Positions 1-6,238 of a stretch of 6,851 nt of DNA are shown piece after piece. A model generated the notes under the pieces. That model worked only from the letters and a program-made list of their open reading frames with translations. It searched no databases and had not been told where the DNA came from. Every line of letters begins with the position of its first letter. Within the stretch, counting starts at the first letter, position 1. This stretch comes from Caldifarciminota bacterium (GTDB lineage Bacteria; WOR-3; Hydrothermia; UBA1063; CAJXJZ01): contig JALTEL010000421.1 in NCBI GenBank assembly GCA_027073945.1, forward strand, positions 1-6,851, given 5' to 3'. Position numbers and translations under genes: made by a program.

Positions 1-30
1 TCCTGCTGTTAAAATAATGGCTTCATTCAT
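1..30 (-). CDS. 5' end of a sugar-nucleotide nucleotidyltransferase-like gene (partial, runs off left edge)
   Basis: Only ten codons are visible, reading MNEAIILTAG. This is the usual opening of the NTP_transferase (GlmU/RmlA/MurU-like) fold: a Met, then a beta strand (AII), then the start of the glycine-rich nucleotide-binding loop (family form is AIILAAGxGxR). The frame also has an upstream ATG at 51-49, which overlaps the TGA of the preceding namZ-like gene in an ATGA arrangement and would add seven residues (MNHSRFF). I prefer the ATG at 30 because family members begin one to three residues before the AII strand, but translational coupling makes 51 a real alternative. No Shine-Dalgarno is visible for either. 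The tight spacing on the same strand implies co-transcription with the NamZ-like gene, so a MurNAc-1-phosphate uridylyltransferase (MurU-like) role is tempting. Ten residues cannot separate that from other nucleotidyltransferases. Confidence 0.6.
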   Translation of the reverse strand, partial: MNEAIILTAG

Positions 31-47
31 AAAAAAGCGGGAGTGGT

Positions 48-1193
48 TCATACATATAGCAAGTATTGAGAGCGAATATCGGAAAATTCTGAAAGCTCAT
101 CTTCCCATATTTCACTTATTTGTTCAATGTCTCCATTTTGAAGCAAGAGCTCTCTTATTTGTGTTTTGCCGGTTAAAATATCAAAGGGCATTTTCTCTGT
201 TTCATATTCATATGGCGGAGGCAAAAATTGAAATTGGTCTTTGTAAAGTGCCATCACTTCATGTATTAGTTTCAGTGCTGATTCAAAGGGCTTTAGTGCT
301 CTGTAGTCTATTACATGGAAATAGATGCCGCCGCATAACTTTCCTTTGTATTTGTTAAAGGTTGGTCTGAAATAAAAGGGTCTGACCGCTATACCTGGCA
401 AAGATTTTAATCCTGTGGCAAGTTTAAAAGGGTCTATAAAAGGCGCACCCACAATGTTAAATGGCCTTGTTGTTCCTCTTCCTTCGGATAGATTAGTTGC
501 CTCTAAAAGGCAAATACCGGGATATAGAAAAGCCGTTTCTATACAGGGTATATTCGGTGAAGTAGGAATAAAAGGTATACCCGTGTCTTTGAACATCATA
601 GCCCTTTTCCACCCTGCCATTTTGTAGGTTATAAGGTTTACATCCAGTTTGTAAAAATCAACGCCGAATTTCAGCAATTCGGCAATTGTCATGCCATGCC
701 TCACAGGTATCGGAAGTAGTCCGACAAAAGAAAAATTGTCCACATCAAGTACAGGACCCTGTACAATTTCTCCTCCCAGAGGATTAGGCCTGTCAAGTAC
801 TATAATTTCCTTATCTTTACCATTTAAATATTTAATTAGCAAAAGGGCTGTCCACAGATATGTGTAATAGCGCGTACCTATATCCTGAATATCAATTATC
901 AGAGTGTCGAATTTGTCAATTTCTTCTTTGTAAGGTACAAGTCTTTTTCCGTACAGGCTTTTCGCGGGAATATTATGTAATACTGTATCTCCGACATTTT
1001 TCTGGTCCTGCTCTTCTGAAAAAAAACCGTGTTCCGGCGTGTACAGAAGGTTGACTGTAAGACCACTCGCAAGCAGGATATCCAAAATGTTTTCAAAATT
1101 TCTATTGCAGGAAGCCTGATTGGCGAGTACTGCCAATTTTCTGCCTTTGTATTTATCTATATCTTTTAAGAATTCGTCTAAACCTAAGTTCAA
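48..1193 (-). CDS. namZ: NamZ-like exo-beta-N-acetylmuramidase (DUF1343 family, GH171), no signal peptide
   Basis: A 381-residue protein covering the whole DUF1343/NamZ family. Characterised members remove MurNAc from the non-reducing end of peptidoglycan fragments. Conserved motifs in order: PEHGFF (53-58, whose Glu/His I expect to be in the active site), DIQDIGTRYYTY (101-112), LDRPNPLGG (133-141), PVRHGMTIAEL (163-173), SPNIP (212-216), EATNLSEGRGTTRPF (231-245) and a C-terminal tail ending in R-x-x-YLLY. Length is normal for the domain alone. The start is TTG at 1193-1191. It is the first possible start, because an in-frame TAA lies four codons upstream (1203-1205), so no N-terminal signal peptide can be added without a frameshift. 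The secreted Bacillus enzyme has one, so this copy is probably cytoplasmic (inference). No Shine-Dalgarno precedes the TTG, and a strong hairpin ends 13 bases before it. The next gene on the strand looks like a sugar nucleotidyltransferase. The family call is firm; the exact substrate is inferred. Confidence 0.93.
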   Translation of the reverse strand: MNLGLDEFLKDIDKYKGRKLAVLANQASCNRNFENILDILLASGLTVNLLYTPEHGFFSEEQDQKNVGDTVLHNIPAKSLYGKRLVPYKEEIDKFDTLIIDIQDIGTRYYTYLWTALLLIKYLNGKDKEIIVLDRPNPLGGEIVQGPVLDVDNFSFVGLLPIPVRHGMTIAELLKFGVDFYKLDVNLITYKMAGWKRAMMFKDTGIPFIPTSPNIPCIETAFLYPGICLLEATNLSEGRGTTRPFNIVGAPFIDPFKLATGLKSLPGIAVRPFYFRPTFNKYKGKLCGGIYFHVIDYRALKPFESALKLIHEVMALYKDQFQFLPPPYEYETEKMPFDILTGKTQIRELLLQNGDIEQISEIWEDELSEFSDIRSQYLLYV

Positions 1194-1201
1194 TTCAGTG
1201 T

Positions 1202-1207
1202 TTTATA
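1202..1207 (-). promoter_or_regulatory. Possible -10 box for a near-leaderless namZ transcript
   Basis: On the minus strand TATAAA lies nine bases before the TTG start of the NamZ-like gene, so a start site about seven bases after the box would give a transcript with almost no leader. That would fit the absence of a Shine-Dalgarno. At the usual 17-base spacing the -35 position reads GGCGGC, which is inside the hairpin stem and unlike TTGACA. The box also overlaps the end of that hairpin and may be only its AT-rich trailer. Confidence 0.2.
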
Positions 1208-1238
1208 AAGCAAAGGCGGCCACAGCCGCCTTTGCTTT
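1207..1238 (-). terminator. Strong hairpin, probable intrinsic terminator of the lipoprotein/OmpA operon
   Basis: A perfect 14-bp inverted repeat (AAAGCAAAGGCGGC against GCCGCCTTTGCTTT) encloses a CACA/TGTG tetraloop. It begins 12 bases after the stop codon of the 800-residue OmpA-domain gene. On the minus strand the stem is preceded by A residues and ends in CTTTATAAAA, so the U-tract is short and interrupted. Termination may therefore be partial, letting some transcription continue into the NamZ-like gene. The structure is nearly symmetric and could also work on the plus strand, where it ends in GCTTTTAAA, but no plus-strand gene leads into it. Confidence 0.7.
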
Positions 1239-1250
1239 TAAACGTTGTTG

Positions 1251-3653
1251 TTATCTGCTTCTTATTTGTCCTAATATCAGGAATTCCACTCTTCTGTTTT
1301 TCTGGTAATCTGCTGCTGATTTCTCAGGGAATACAACGGGTCTGGATTCTCCGTATCCCACTGACTGCAGTCTCACAGGGTCAATACCATGGTCAATAAG
1401 GTATTTTTTAACGGAATTGGCTCTTGCCTGCGAAAGTTTCTGATTATACCTTCTTGAGCCTCTTGTATCCGTATGTCCTTCAATCCTCACTCTGGCCGTT
1501 GAATTCTCTTTCAGCCATACAACTATTGAATCAAGTACGGGGAAGGATTCAGGCCTTAGGGTGGATTTGTTGAAATCGAAGTAAATATTTCTGAATGTGA
1601 ATCGCATGTGCTTTTTCAGCAGTGCGAAATCACGTACAGTTTCCAGACCACCTTCCACAATAATTGTTGCCTGTCTTGGAAGGTACTTGGGAGCTGTGGC
1701 CTTTGCCGTGTAAATTCCTGCATCCAGTATAAAGCTGTATTTACCGTCAGCAGTGGTCCCTGTTTTCATAAGTTGTTTTCCTGTACTGTCCAGAACAACA
1801 ACCTGTGCCTTTAACGGGGCAAGAGTCTTTGCATTGAACACCTTCCCCAGGAGTTTGCCTTTTGTAGGAATAAGTTCGACTCTTTTTGCAATGGTGGATG
1901 CAGGATTTATAATAACCACATCCCTGTAAACTTTGTACTGGTCTTTTTTGATTTTTAAATTGTATTTCCCTGCAATGAGTTTTGTATTTACCTCACCTAT
2001 ACTGTCCGTAACATACAGAGTTTCCACCTCAGTCTCGCTTGAAATCATAACACTTGCGGAATCTATCGGCTTCTGTGTGGCTTTGTCAACCACTTTGAGC
2101 ACCAGTTCACCCGCCTTGGCAAGCAGTTTAACGTTCAATTTAACCTTCTGTTTGGGCTGCATATCCACGAAAATATCCTTTGGGAAGTAATCTTTTTTAA
2201 CTATTTTTATGTGTGTTTTACCTTCAGGCACCTTAAAACTGAAAAACCCAAGCGAATCGGATTTTCTTGTAAATCTGTTTTTGGGTGTAATTACGTCAAT
2301 GGATGCAATTAAAGGCTCATTTGTCATGGAATCCTGAATGGTTCCGCGTATTTGCCCGGATAGAGGGCTTCTAAATCCCATTGCAAAGTTTACTTCATGC
2401 CCTTTTGCTCCCATAAAAAGCCCGTTGTGAGCCGTATATCCAAGGTCAAAGTAAAATATGGGAAGTGATACTCCCATACCTGCACTCATGCCAAATCCTA
2501 TATCTCCACCTACTGTAAATCCCAGTCTTATAGGTAAAAATCCCACCGGATTGTATTCTGCCCCGGCGGAGAAGGCAGGAGTTGTCGTTGAAATTGCACT
2601 GTTTGCAAAGCCCTGTATGTAATCAAGATAAACCAGCAGAGGTCTGTCAAGACTCCTGTAAGCAAGACCAATATTCAATATTGGTGGGAGTTTGGTATGG
2701 AATGCTGTAATACTGGTGTCATTCCCGCTTTGTACCATTGAATCTCCGTTTCTCAAAGTGGAATCTCTCAGATCCTGAAGCTTGAAATCCCGTAGGTTTG
2801 CATATCCGACCCCCTGTCTTGGGTCCTGATTCCAGTATATGTCGGATAGGATGTTGTTAAAGGATATGGCACCGGTCAGGCTTGGATTGAGCGGTGAAGA
2901 AATTCCGAGATTTATTGTATACCCGCTTCCTCCGCTTGCATATCTGTAATACACACTGTCTTTTGAACCTATATAGTTGGAATCGGAAACCAATGATGCT
3001 TTTACACTGTCAATTTTAAAGTAGGTCGGAAGACTAACGCGTGTTGAATCGTCTGAAAGATTTATCCCGTAATCCGTGCTGTAGATATAGCCTATTGATA
3101 TGCCCGGATTTATCACCATTTGTTCGTTTAACTGTGTGGGATAAGACCCACCTATGGTTGATTCTATGTAGTGAATAAACTCTCCGCCTGTAGGGCTGAA
3201 ATCGTATGTTCTTCCCAATTCATTGCCGAACAGCCCAAGGTCCAGAATGTCTCTTGGAATAGCTCCTTTTATGCCTGTTACTGTTCGGGCAGCTATACCA
3301 AAGCTACCCATGGATATCCCTATTGGGATTGTATTATTCACTATCCCGAGTTTTAAGGCATTTTCTCCTATCTTATTCAATATGGAAATTTTCGTTGAGT
3401 CGTAAAGGGTATCCATTGTGGCATATCTGTTATAATCGGATAAGGAAAATGCATTATTACCGATACTCAGTCCGAGGTAAGGCAGCAGCAAAACAAAATT
3501 GGGATTTCTTGGAAGGCTGAGATTCCCTGGAGAGTAAAATAGTGCATAAGGCCCGGTTATTCCCGCCATTCCGTGCCATGCACCGGGTTGCGGGTTTAGC
3601 GGGTAAGCTGTGAGTGAAGCTACAAATAACAGTGAAATTGCATATTTCTTCAT
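1251..3653 (-). CDS. Outer-membrane barrel protein with three Ig-like repeats and C-terminal OmpA peptidoglycan-binding domain
   Basis: An 800-residue envelope protein. Residues 1-16 are a Sec signal peptide (MKK, then a hydrophobic core to LTA). Residues about 20-430 are rich in alternating aromatic/Gly strands. They open with a GMAG...YALFYSPGNLSL segment resembling the NPA/NPG start of PorV, FadL and TraF_2-type outer-membrane barrels, though I cannot name the family. Three repeats of about 83 residues follow (434-514, 515-597, 598-681). Each has the carboxypeptidase-regulatory/PEGA-like pattern G-x-V-x-[DN]-x-x-T-x-x-P-[IL] and a later G-x-[FY]-x-[FLV] turn. The C-terminus (683-800) is an OmpA-like domain: IYFDFNKSTLRPES (689-702), EGHTDTRG (725-732), NQKLSQARANSV (737-748) and NRRVEF (786-791). 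Asp729 and Arg744 are 15 residues apart, as expected for the diaminopimelate-binding pair. The ATG follows AAGGAGG by six bases, and that site overlaps the upstream lipoprotein gene's stop codon. Likely role: a barrel tethered to the cell wall, acting with the adjacent lipoprotein (inference). Confidence 0.9.
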   Translation of the reverse strand: MKKYAISLLFVASLTAYPLNPQPGAWHGMAGITGPYALFYSPGNLSLPRNPNFVLLLPYLGLSIGNNAFSLSDYNRYATMDTLYDSTKISILNKIGENALKLGIVNNTIPIGISMGSFGIAARTVTGIKGAIPRDILDLGLFGNELGRTYDFSPTGGEFIHYIESTIGGSYPTQLNEQMVINPGISIGYIYSTDYGINLSDDSTRVSLPTYFKIDSVKASLVSDSNYIGSKDSVYYRYASGGSGYTINLGISSPLNPSLTGAISFNNILSDIYWNQDPRQGVGYANLRDFKLQDLRDSTLRNGDSMVQSGNDTSITAFHTKLPPILNIGLAYRSLDRPLLVYLDYIQGFANSAISTTTPAFSAGAEYNPVGFLPIRLGFTVGGDIGFGMSAGMGVSLPIFYFDLGYTAHNGLFMGAKGHEVNFAMGFRSPLSGQIRGTIQDSMTNEPLIASIDVITPKNRFTRKSDSLGFFSFKVPEGKTHIKIVKKDYFPKDIFVDMQPKQKVKLNVKLLAKAGELVLKVVDKATQKPIDSASVMISSETEVETLYVTDSIGEVNTKLIAGKYNLKIKKDQYKVYRDVVIINPASTIAKRVELIPTKGKLLGKVFNAKTLAPLKAQVVVLDSTGKQLMKTGTTADGKYSFILDAGIYTAKATAPKYLPRQATIIVEGGLETVRDFALLKKHMRFTFRNIYFDFNKSTLRPESFPVLDSIVVWLKENSTARVRIEGHTDTRGSRRYNQKLSQARANSVKKYLIDHGIDPVRLQSVGYGESRPVVFPEKSAADYQKNRRVEFLILGQIRSR

Positions 3654-3659
3654 GAAAAT

Positions 3660-3666
3660 CCTCCTT
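3660..3666 (-). promoter_or_regulatory. Ribosome binding site of the OmpA-domain gene, overlapping the upstream stop codon
   Basis: A complete AAGGAGG on the minus strand, six bases before the ATG at 3653. Its first two A residues are the last two bases of the TAA stop of the lipoprotein gene, so terminating ribosomes cover it. This points to coupled translation of the two genes. Confidence 0.85.
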
Positions 3667-4669
3667 ATTTATTCTTTGTATGAATAACTGCCTGAATGTA
3701 ACCCCAGGCTCGTATGTAATCCGTTCTGTTCACAAATATGGTATCGCTGATCGGTGGAAATATTGCCCATGCCTTGAGATTAATAATTGAATCCTGGAAG
3801 AAGTCAAAAGCGGAGTCATTTATGGGGATTTCAATTACTGCGTGTGTTTCGGGTCCGTTGGTCATGCCCTGTGTTATTGGGGGCAGCTGTATATTTACAC
3901 TGTCGAATATGGTGTATTCCTTTGTCGTGTCTGCGTTCCACATCTCGGCGCCAAATTTGAACCCAACCGGCAATCTGTTCCACACATCAAGATGCAGAAT
4001 CAGAGAATCGATTTGGTTGTTCTTTTGCGCATCCTGAACATCTGAAGGCACATTTAACTTTTTTAAGACCGAAACGACCGTATCACCTATAATCCTTGCA
4101 TTGAAGGGTATTTTATAAAAGACATTCGCACTGTTGATAAATCCACTTCCAGAAAATGTATCTATTGTAATACCTATTGTAAAATCCCCTATGGGGAAGT
4201 CATTATACGTGTAAAGTATAAGGGAATCCGTTATCGGCCCCTGCGGAATATTGATGAAATCCGTGTCACTACGTGTGGTATCCTTGGTAAATAGCTGTAT
4301 TATTATTTTACCAGTTACGGGGGAATCCATAGAACCTGTCAGGCGTATACCGTAGTATATCCTGTAAATAAAGCTCTGTATATTGGAATTTGCAGTATCT
4401 ATATCACTGGGCAGATGATGTGAGAATCTTGCGCTGAGCCATGGAACTGTGCCCTGCACATGTTTGTTGTAAACAGTGGTATCCTCTCCATAGAATACAG
4501 TATCAGCGGATATATATACCTTGTCTTCATTCTTGGCAAGGTCCTCCATTGTTGCTGTCGTATCAATGGCAGGGATGTTGATTCTTACTTTCCAATCAGG
4601 TGGAGCGGGCTTTTTCAGACAGCCACCCACTATTAATATAAGTGCCACAAGGGCCCATATTTTTCGCAT
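3665..4669 (-). CDS. Outer-membrane lipoprotein of unknown function (partner of the OmpA-domain protein)
   Basis: A 334-residue predicted lipoprotein. The N-terminus MRK plus a hydrophobic stretch ends in the lipobox VGGC, with lipidated Cys at residue 17. The next residues are LKKPAPPDW, with no Asp at +2, which favours outer-membrane sorting. The rest looks all-beta and rich in D-T-x motifs. It starts with a PPDWKVRINIPAIDTTATMEDL segment (23-44), a pattern I loosely associate with uncharacterised lipoproteins of FCB-type bacteria. I recognise no catalytic domain. The frame stays open upstream to an ATG at 4753, but I reject that start: the -10/-35 promoter lies inside that extension, AAAAGGAGG sits five bases before the ATG at 4669, and only that start places the signal peptide at the N-terminus. 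It is first in a two-gene unit, 11 bases before the OmpA-domain gene. It may be an accessory subunit of that barrel (inference). Confidence 0.85.
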   Translation of the reverse strand: MRKIWALVALILIVGGCLKKPAPPDWKVRINIPAIDTTATMEDLAKNEDKVYISADTVFYGEDTTVYNKHVQGTVPWLSARFSHHLPSDIDTANSNIQSFIYRIYYGIRLTGSMDSPVTGKIIIQLFTKDTTRSDTDFINIPQGPITDSLILYTYNDFPIGDFTIGITIDTFSGSGFINSANVFYKIPFNARIIGDTVVSVLKKLNVPSDVQDAQKNNQIDSLILHLDVWNRLPVGFKFGAEMWNADTTKEYTIFDSVNIQLPPITQGMTNGPETHAVIEIPINDSAFDFFQDSIINLKAWAIFPPISDTIFVNRTDYIRAWGYIQAVIHTKNK

Positions 4670-4674
4670 ACATA

Positions 4675-4683
4675 CCTCCTTTT
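4675..4683 (-). promoter_or_regulatory. Ribosome binding site that fixes the lipoprotein start
   Basis: AAAAGGAGG on the minus strand, separated by five bases (TATGT) from the ATG at 4669-4667. Together with the promoter immediately upstream it excludes the longer in-frame start at 4753. An ATG four bases upstream of the chosen one (4673-4671) is in a different frame. Confidence 0.85.
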
Positions 4684-4690
4684 GTTGTAA

Positions 4691-4719
4691 ATTATACAGC
4701 CTTGTTCGGGTTCTTTCAA
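4691..4719 (-). promoter_or_regulatory. Sigma-70-type promoter for the lipoprotein/OmpA operon
   Basis: On the minus strand, -35 TTGAAA (4719-4714), a 17-base spacer and -10 TATAAT (4696-4691), with TG directly before the -10. This is close to consensus. A start near 4684 leaves a leader of about 15 bases holding just the Shine-Dalgarno. It is one half of a divergent pair. Confidence 0.8.
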
Positions 4720-4768
4720 ATAAAAGCGCGGCATATTTATGAATTAAAGCCAAAAATCCGACAATGCT

Positions 4769-4797
4769 TTGAATTAACGAGCATCTTGTTGTAAAAT
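4769..4797 (+). promoter_or_regulatory. Sigma-70-type promoter for the propeller-like gene and secA
   Basis: -35 TTGAAT (4769-4774), a 17-base spacer and -10 TAAAAT (4792-4797), with TG directly before the -10. Transcription would start near 4804, just upstream of the GGAGG ribosome binding site at 4806-4810, which is six bases from the ATG at 4817. Two mismatches to consensus (one per hexamer) make it slightly weaker than the divergent promoter. Confidence 0.65.
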
Positions 4798-4816
4798 AAA
4801 GATATGGAGGAAGTTA

Positions 4817-6226
4817 ATGTTTAAGAAAAAATTTGGGCCCGTGACCTTTGAGGATTCTTACACAATGTTGCTTCCCATATTCCGGGAATCCTTCAGAAAG
4901 GTTATCCTGCGTGCGAATGTCTTTAATGATAGCCTTGTCGTATCAAAATTCGAGGATGTCTTTAACAGGAGTCTCAGGATTTATAACGAATACGGTAAGC
5001 TCATACTTTATGATGAATTTTTAATAAAAGATTTCTATATATCGGGTACTTCACTGTTTCTCTGTCAGGGCAAAAAACTTGTTGTTGTTGACGATTTGCC
5101 CGTGGCACTTGAGAAACTGAAAAAATTTGCCTTTTTCGATGAGTATAAAAGAGGACTTGAGCTGTTTTCCGGTCTTGAAAAACTCAATACAGAAGTTCAA
5201 AAATTAAAGAAAACAGTATATACTTTTAACGAAATTCCCACTGCATTAAGCGAGCATAAAGGTAATCTCATCATAGGCACAGCTGCTGGAAATATATACA
5301 GTATGGACATTGAGGAGTACGAGAGAAAGAAATATGTAAAGAACAAAGGCCATTCTTTTATAAAGAGTTTTTATAAAGGGCTAAAAATGCCTATTACCGC
5401 CATATATCCCTATAAGTATGGGATTACAATATCCCTCGGAAGAGTAAACCCTAATGCTGAACAAAAGGAAAAGTCTCCGTATATTCTCGATTTAAGTTCC
5501 CTGGTCATCATACCCTCGGCAGGCAACAGGCACTACAGATTTCCCGGAGAGTTGATATTCAAAAAAGGCGTTGATGTAAAGGAAGATATTTCGGGAAGCA
5601 GAAATGTTATAAAAAAAGTGGAAGCAAGTCAGTGGTACTCATTTGTAATTTCATTCGGAGGAGAAATCGCAGGTTTCAGGATTAAAAGGGAAAGAGAAAT
5701 AGAGCAGTTTGATGACCCTGCATGGGCATCTGTGGAGACGTTTGGCGATTCCGCTTCATATGATCGTGAAATATTTTTCTCGGCAAAGGATAAGGAAGGA
5801 TACAGTGTAATTTATTACTTTGAACCGGAGCGGGCTGCATTTACACCTGTTATAAGAATCAGAAGATACGCTTTTAATGCGATTAAGGTTGACGAAACCT
5901 ATCTGTATGTCGGTTTTAAAGGAATGAAGCATGGCATTTTTGCAGTAAGCAAAGATGTTTTGAGGGACTATTACAAAAAAGATAAAATACTTACTGATGT
6001 GGACAAAGAAACCATTATGTACGAAGGGGCTCCTGGTATTGTCGGACAAATTGAACCCGGGGTAAGAATTATTTATCTTATTTTGGGTGAATTCAACAGT
6101 AAGTTATTTATGATAAGCTCTGACCTTACCAGAAAGAGCAAGAAGAGAAATACGATTGTTGATATGCCCAGTCCTGAAGACATAGAAAGAGAGCTTTACG
6201 AAGACGATGATTCGTGGCATTTCTGA
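4817..6226 (+). CDS. Uncharacterised cytoplasmic protein with beta-propeller-like segments, co-transcribed with secA
   Basis: A 469-residue protein I do not recognise. There is no signal peptide, lipobox or obvious transmembrane helix, so it is probably cytoplasmic. Several segments read like propeller blades. The clearest is HKGNLIIGTAAGNIYSMDI (147-165), which has the hydrophobic strand, G-T-A-x-G turn and closing strand of a WD40/PQQ-like repeat. Weaker ones are around 38-92, 192-225, 270-290, 315-347 and 353-377. A Lys/Glu-rich helical, perhaps coiled-coil, segment spans about 95-135. The C-terminus is highly acidic (SPEDIERELYEDDDSWHF), as seen in some protein-binding tails. The ATG at 4817 has GGAGG six bases upstream and a promoter before that. 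It is followed by secA after 12 bases, so the two are probably made together. A scaffold or regulator linked to secretion is possible, but this rests on position only. Confidence 0.8.
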   Translation: MFKKKFGPVTFEDSYTMLLPIFRESFRKVILRANVFNDSLVVSKFEDVFNRSLRIYNEYGKLILYDEFLIKDFYISGTSLFLCQGKKLVVVDDLPVALEKLKKFAFFDEYKRGLELFSGLEKLNTEVQKLKKTVYTFNEIPTALSEHKGNLIIGTAAGNIYSMDIEEYERKKYVKNKGHSFIKSFYKGLKMPITAIYPYKYGITISLGRVNPNAEQKEKSPYILDLSSLVIIPSAGNRHYRFPGELIFKKGVDVKEDISGSRNVIKKVEASQWYSFVISFGGEIAGFRIKREREIEQFDDPAWASVETFGDSASYDREIFFSAKDKEGYSVIYYFEPERAAFTPVIRIRRYAFNAIKVDETYLYVGFKGMKHGIFAVSKDVLRDYYKKDKILTDVDKETIMYEGAPGIVGQIEPGVRIIYLILGEFNSKLFMISSDLTRKSKKRNTIVDMPSPEDIERELYEDDDSWHF

Positions 6227-6227
6227 G

Positions 6228-6233
6228 AGGAGG
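6228..6233 (+). promoter_or_regulatory. Ribosome binding site that fixes the TTG start of secA
   Basis: AGGAGG, five bases before TTG at 6239-6241 and starting two bases after the upstream TGA. The secA frame is closed by that same TGA four codons before the TTG, so no ATG or GTG start exists upstream and the TTG is well supported. Confidence 0.85.
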
Positions 6234-6238
6234 TACAG

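Larger units (their letters stand above)
4670..4816. other. Divergent intergenic regulatory region
   Basis: 147 AT-rich bases between the lipoprotein gene and the propeller-like gene. It holds two back-to-back promoters whose -35 boxes are separated by 49 bases (4720-4768). Both have TTGAA-type -35 boxes, 17-base spacers and TG directly before the -10. The 10-base sequence TTGTTGTAAA occurs twice in direct orientation (4682-4691 and 4786-4795), each copy touching one promoter's core. I see no clear palindromic operator or riboswitch. Confidence 0.7.

Noticed and set aside
17..358. Plus-strand open frame of 113 codons
   Set aside because: It is antisense to the NamZ-like gene, which has clear family motifs. 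Its protein is low in plausible structure and it has no ribosome binding site.
434..630. Possible coding on the plus strand within the NamZ-like gene (a frame beginning MASLKGSIKGAPTML)
   Set aside because: It mirrors a conserved stretch of the NamZ-like protein on the other strand, and the low stop density there comes from that constraint.
2667..2685. Odd palindrome ACCAATATT-C-AATATTGGT
   Set aside because: The 9-base arms have a single-base centre deep inside the barrel coding region (encoding PILNIG). It is too tight for a good hairpin, far from any promoter, and explainable by coding plus chance.
3738..4037. Plus-strand open frame of 99 codons, and an overlapping one at 3842-4045
   Set aside because: Both are antisense to the lipoprotein gene. 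Neither has a promoter or recognisable domain.
4670..4753. N-terminal 28-residue extension of the lipoprotein frame (MALIHKYAALLFERTRT...)
   Set aside because: It has no ribosome binding site, contains the promoter of the gene, and would put the signal peptide in the interior.
5756..6049. Minus-strand open frame of 97 codons
   Set aside because: It is antisense to the propeller-like gene, with Cys/Phe/Ile-rich composition typical of a shadow frame.
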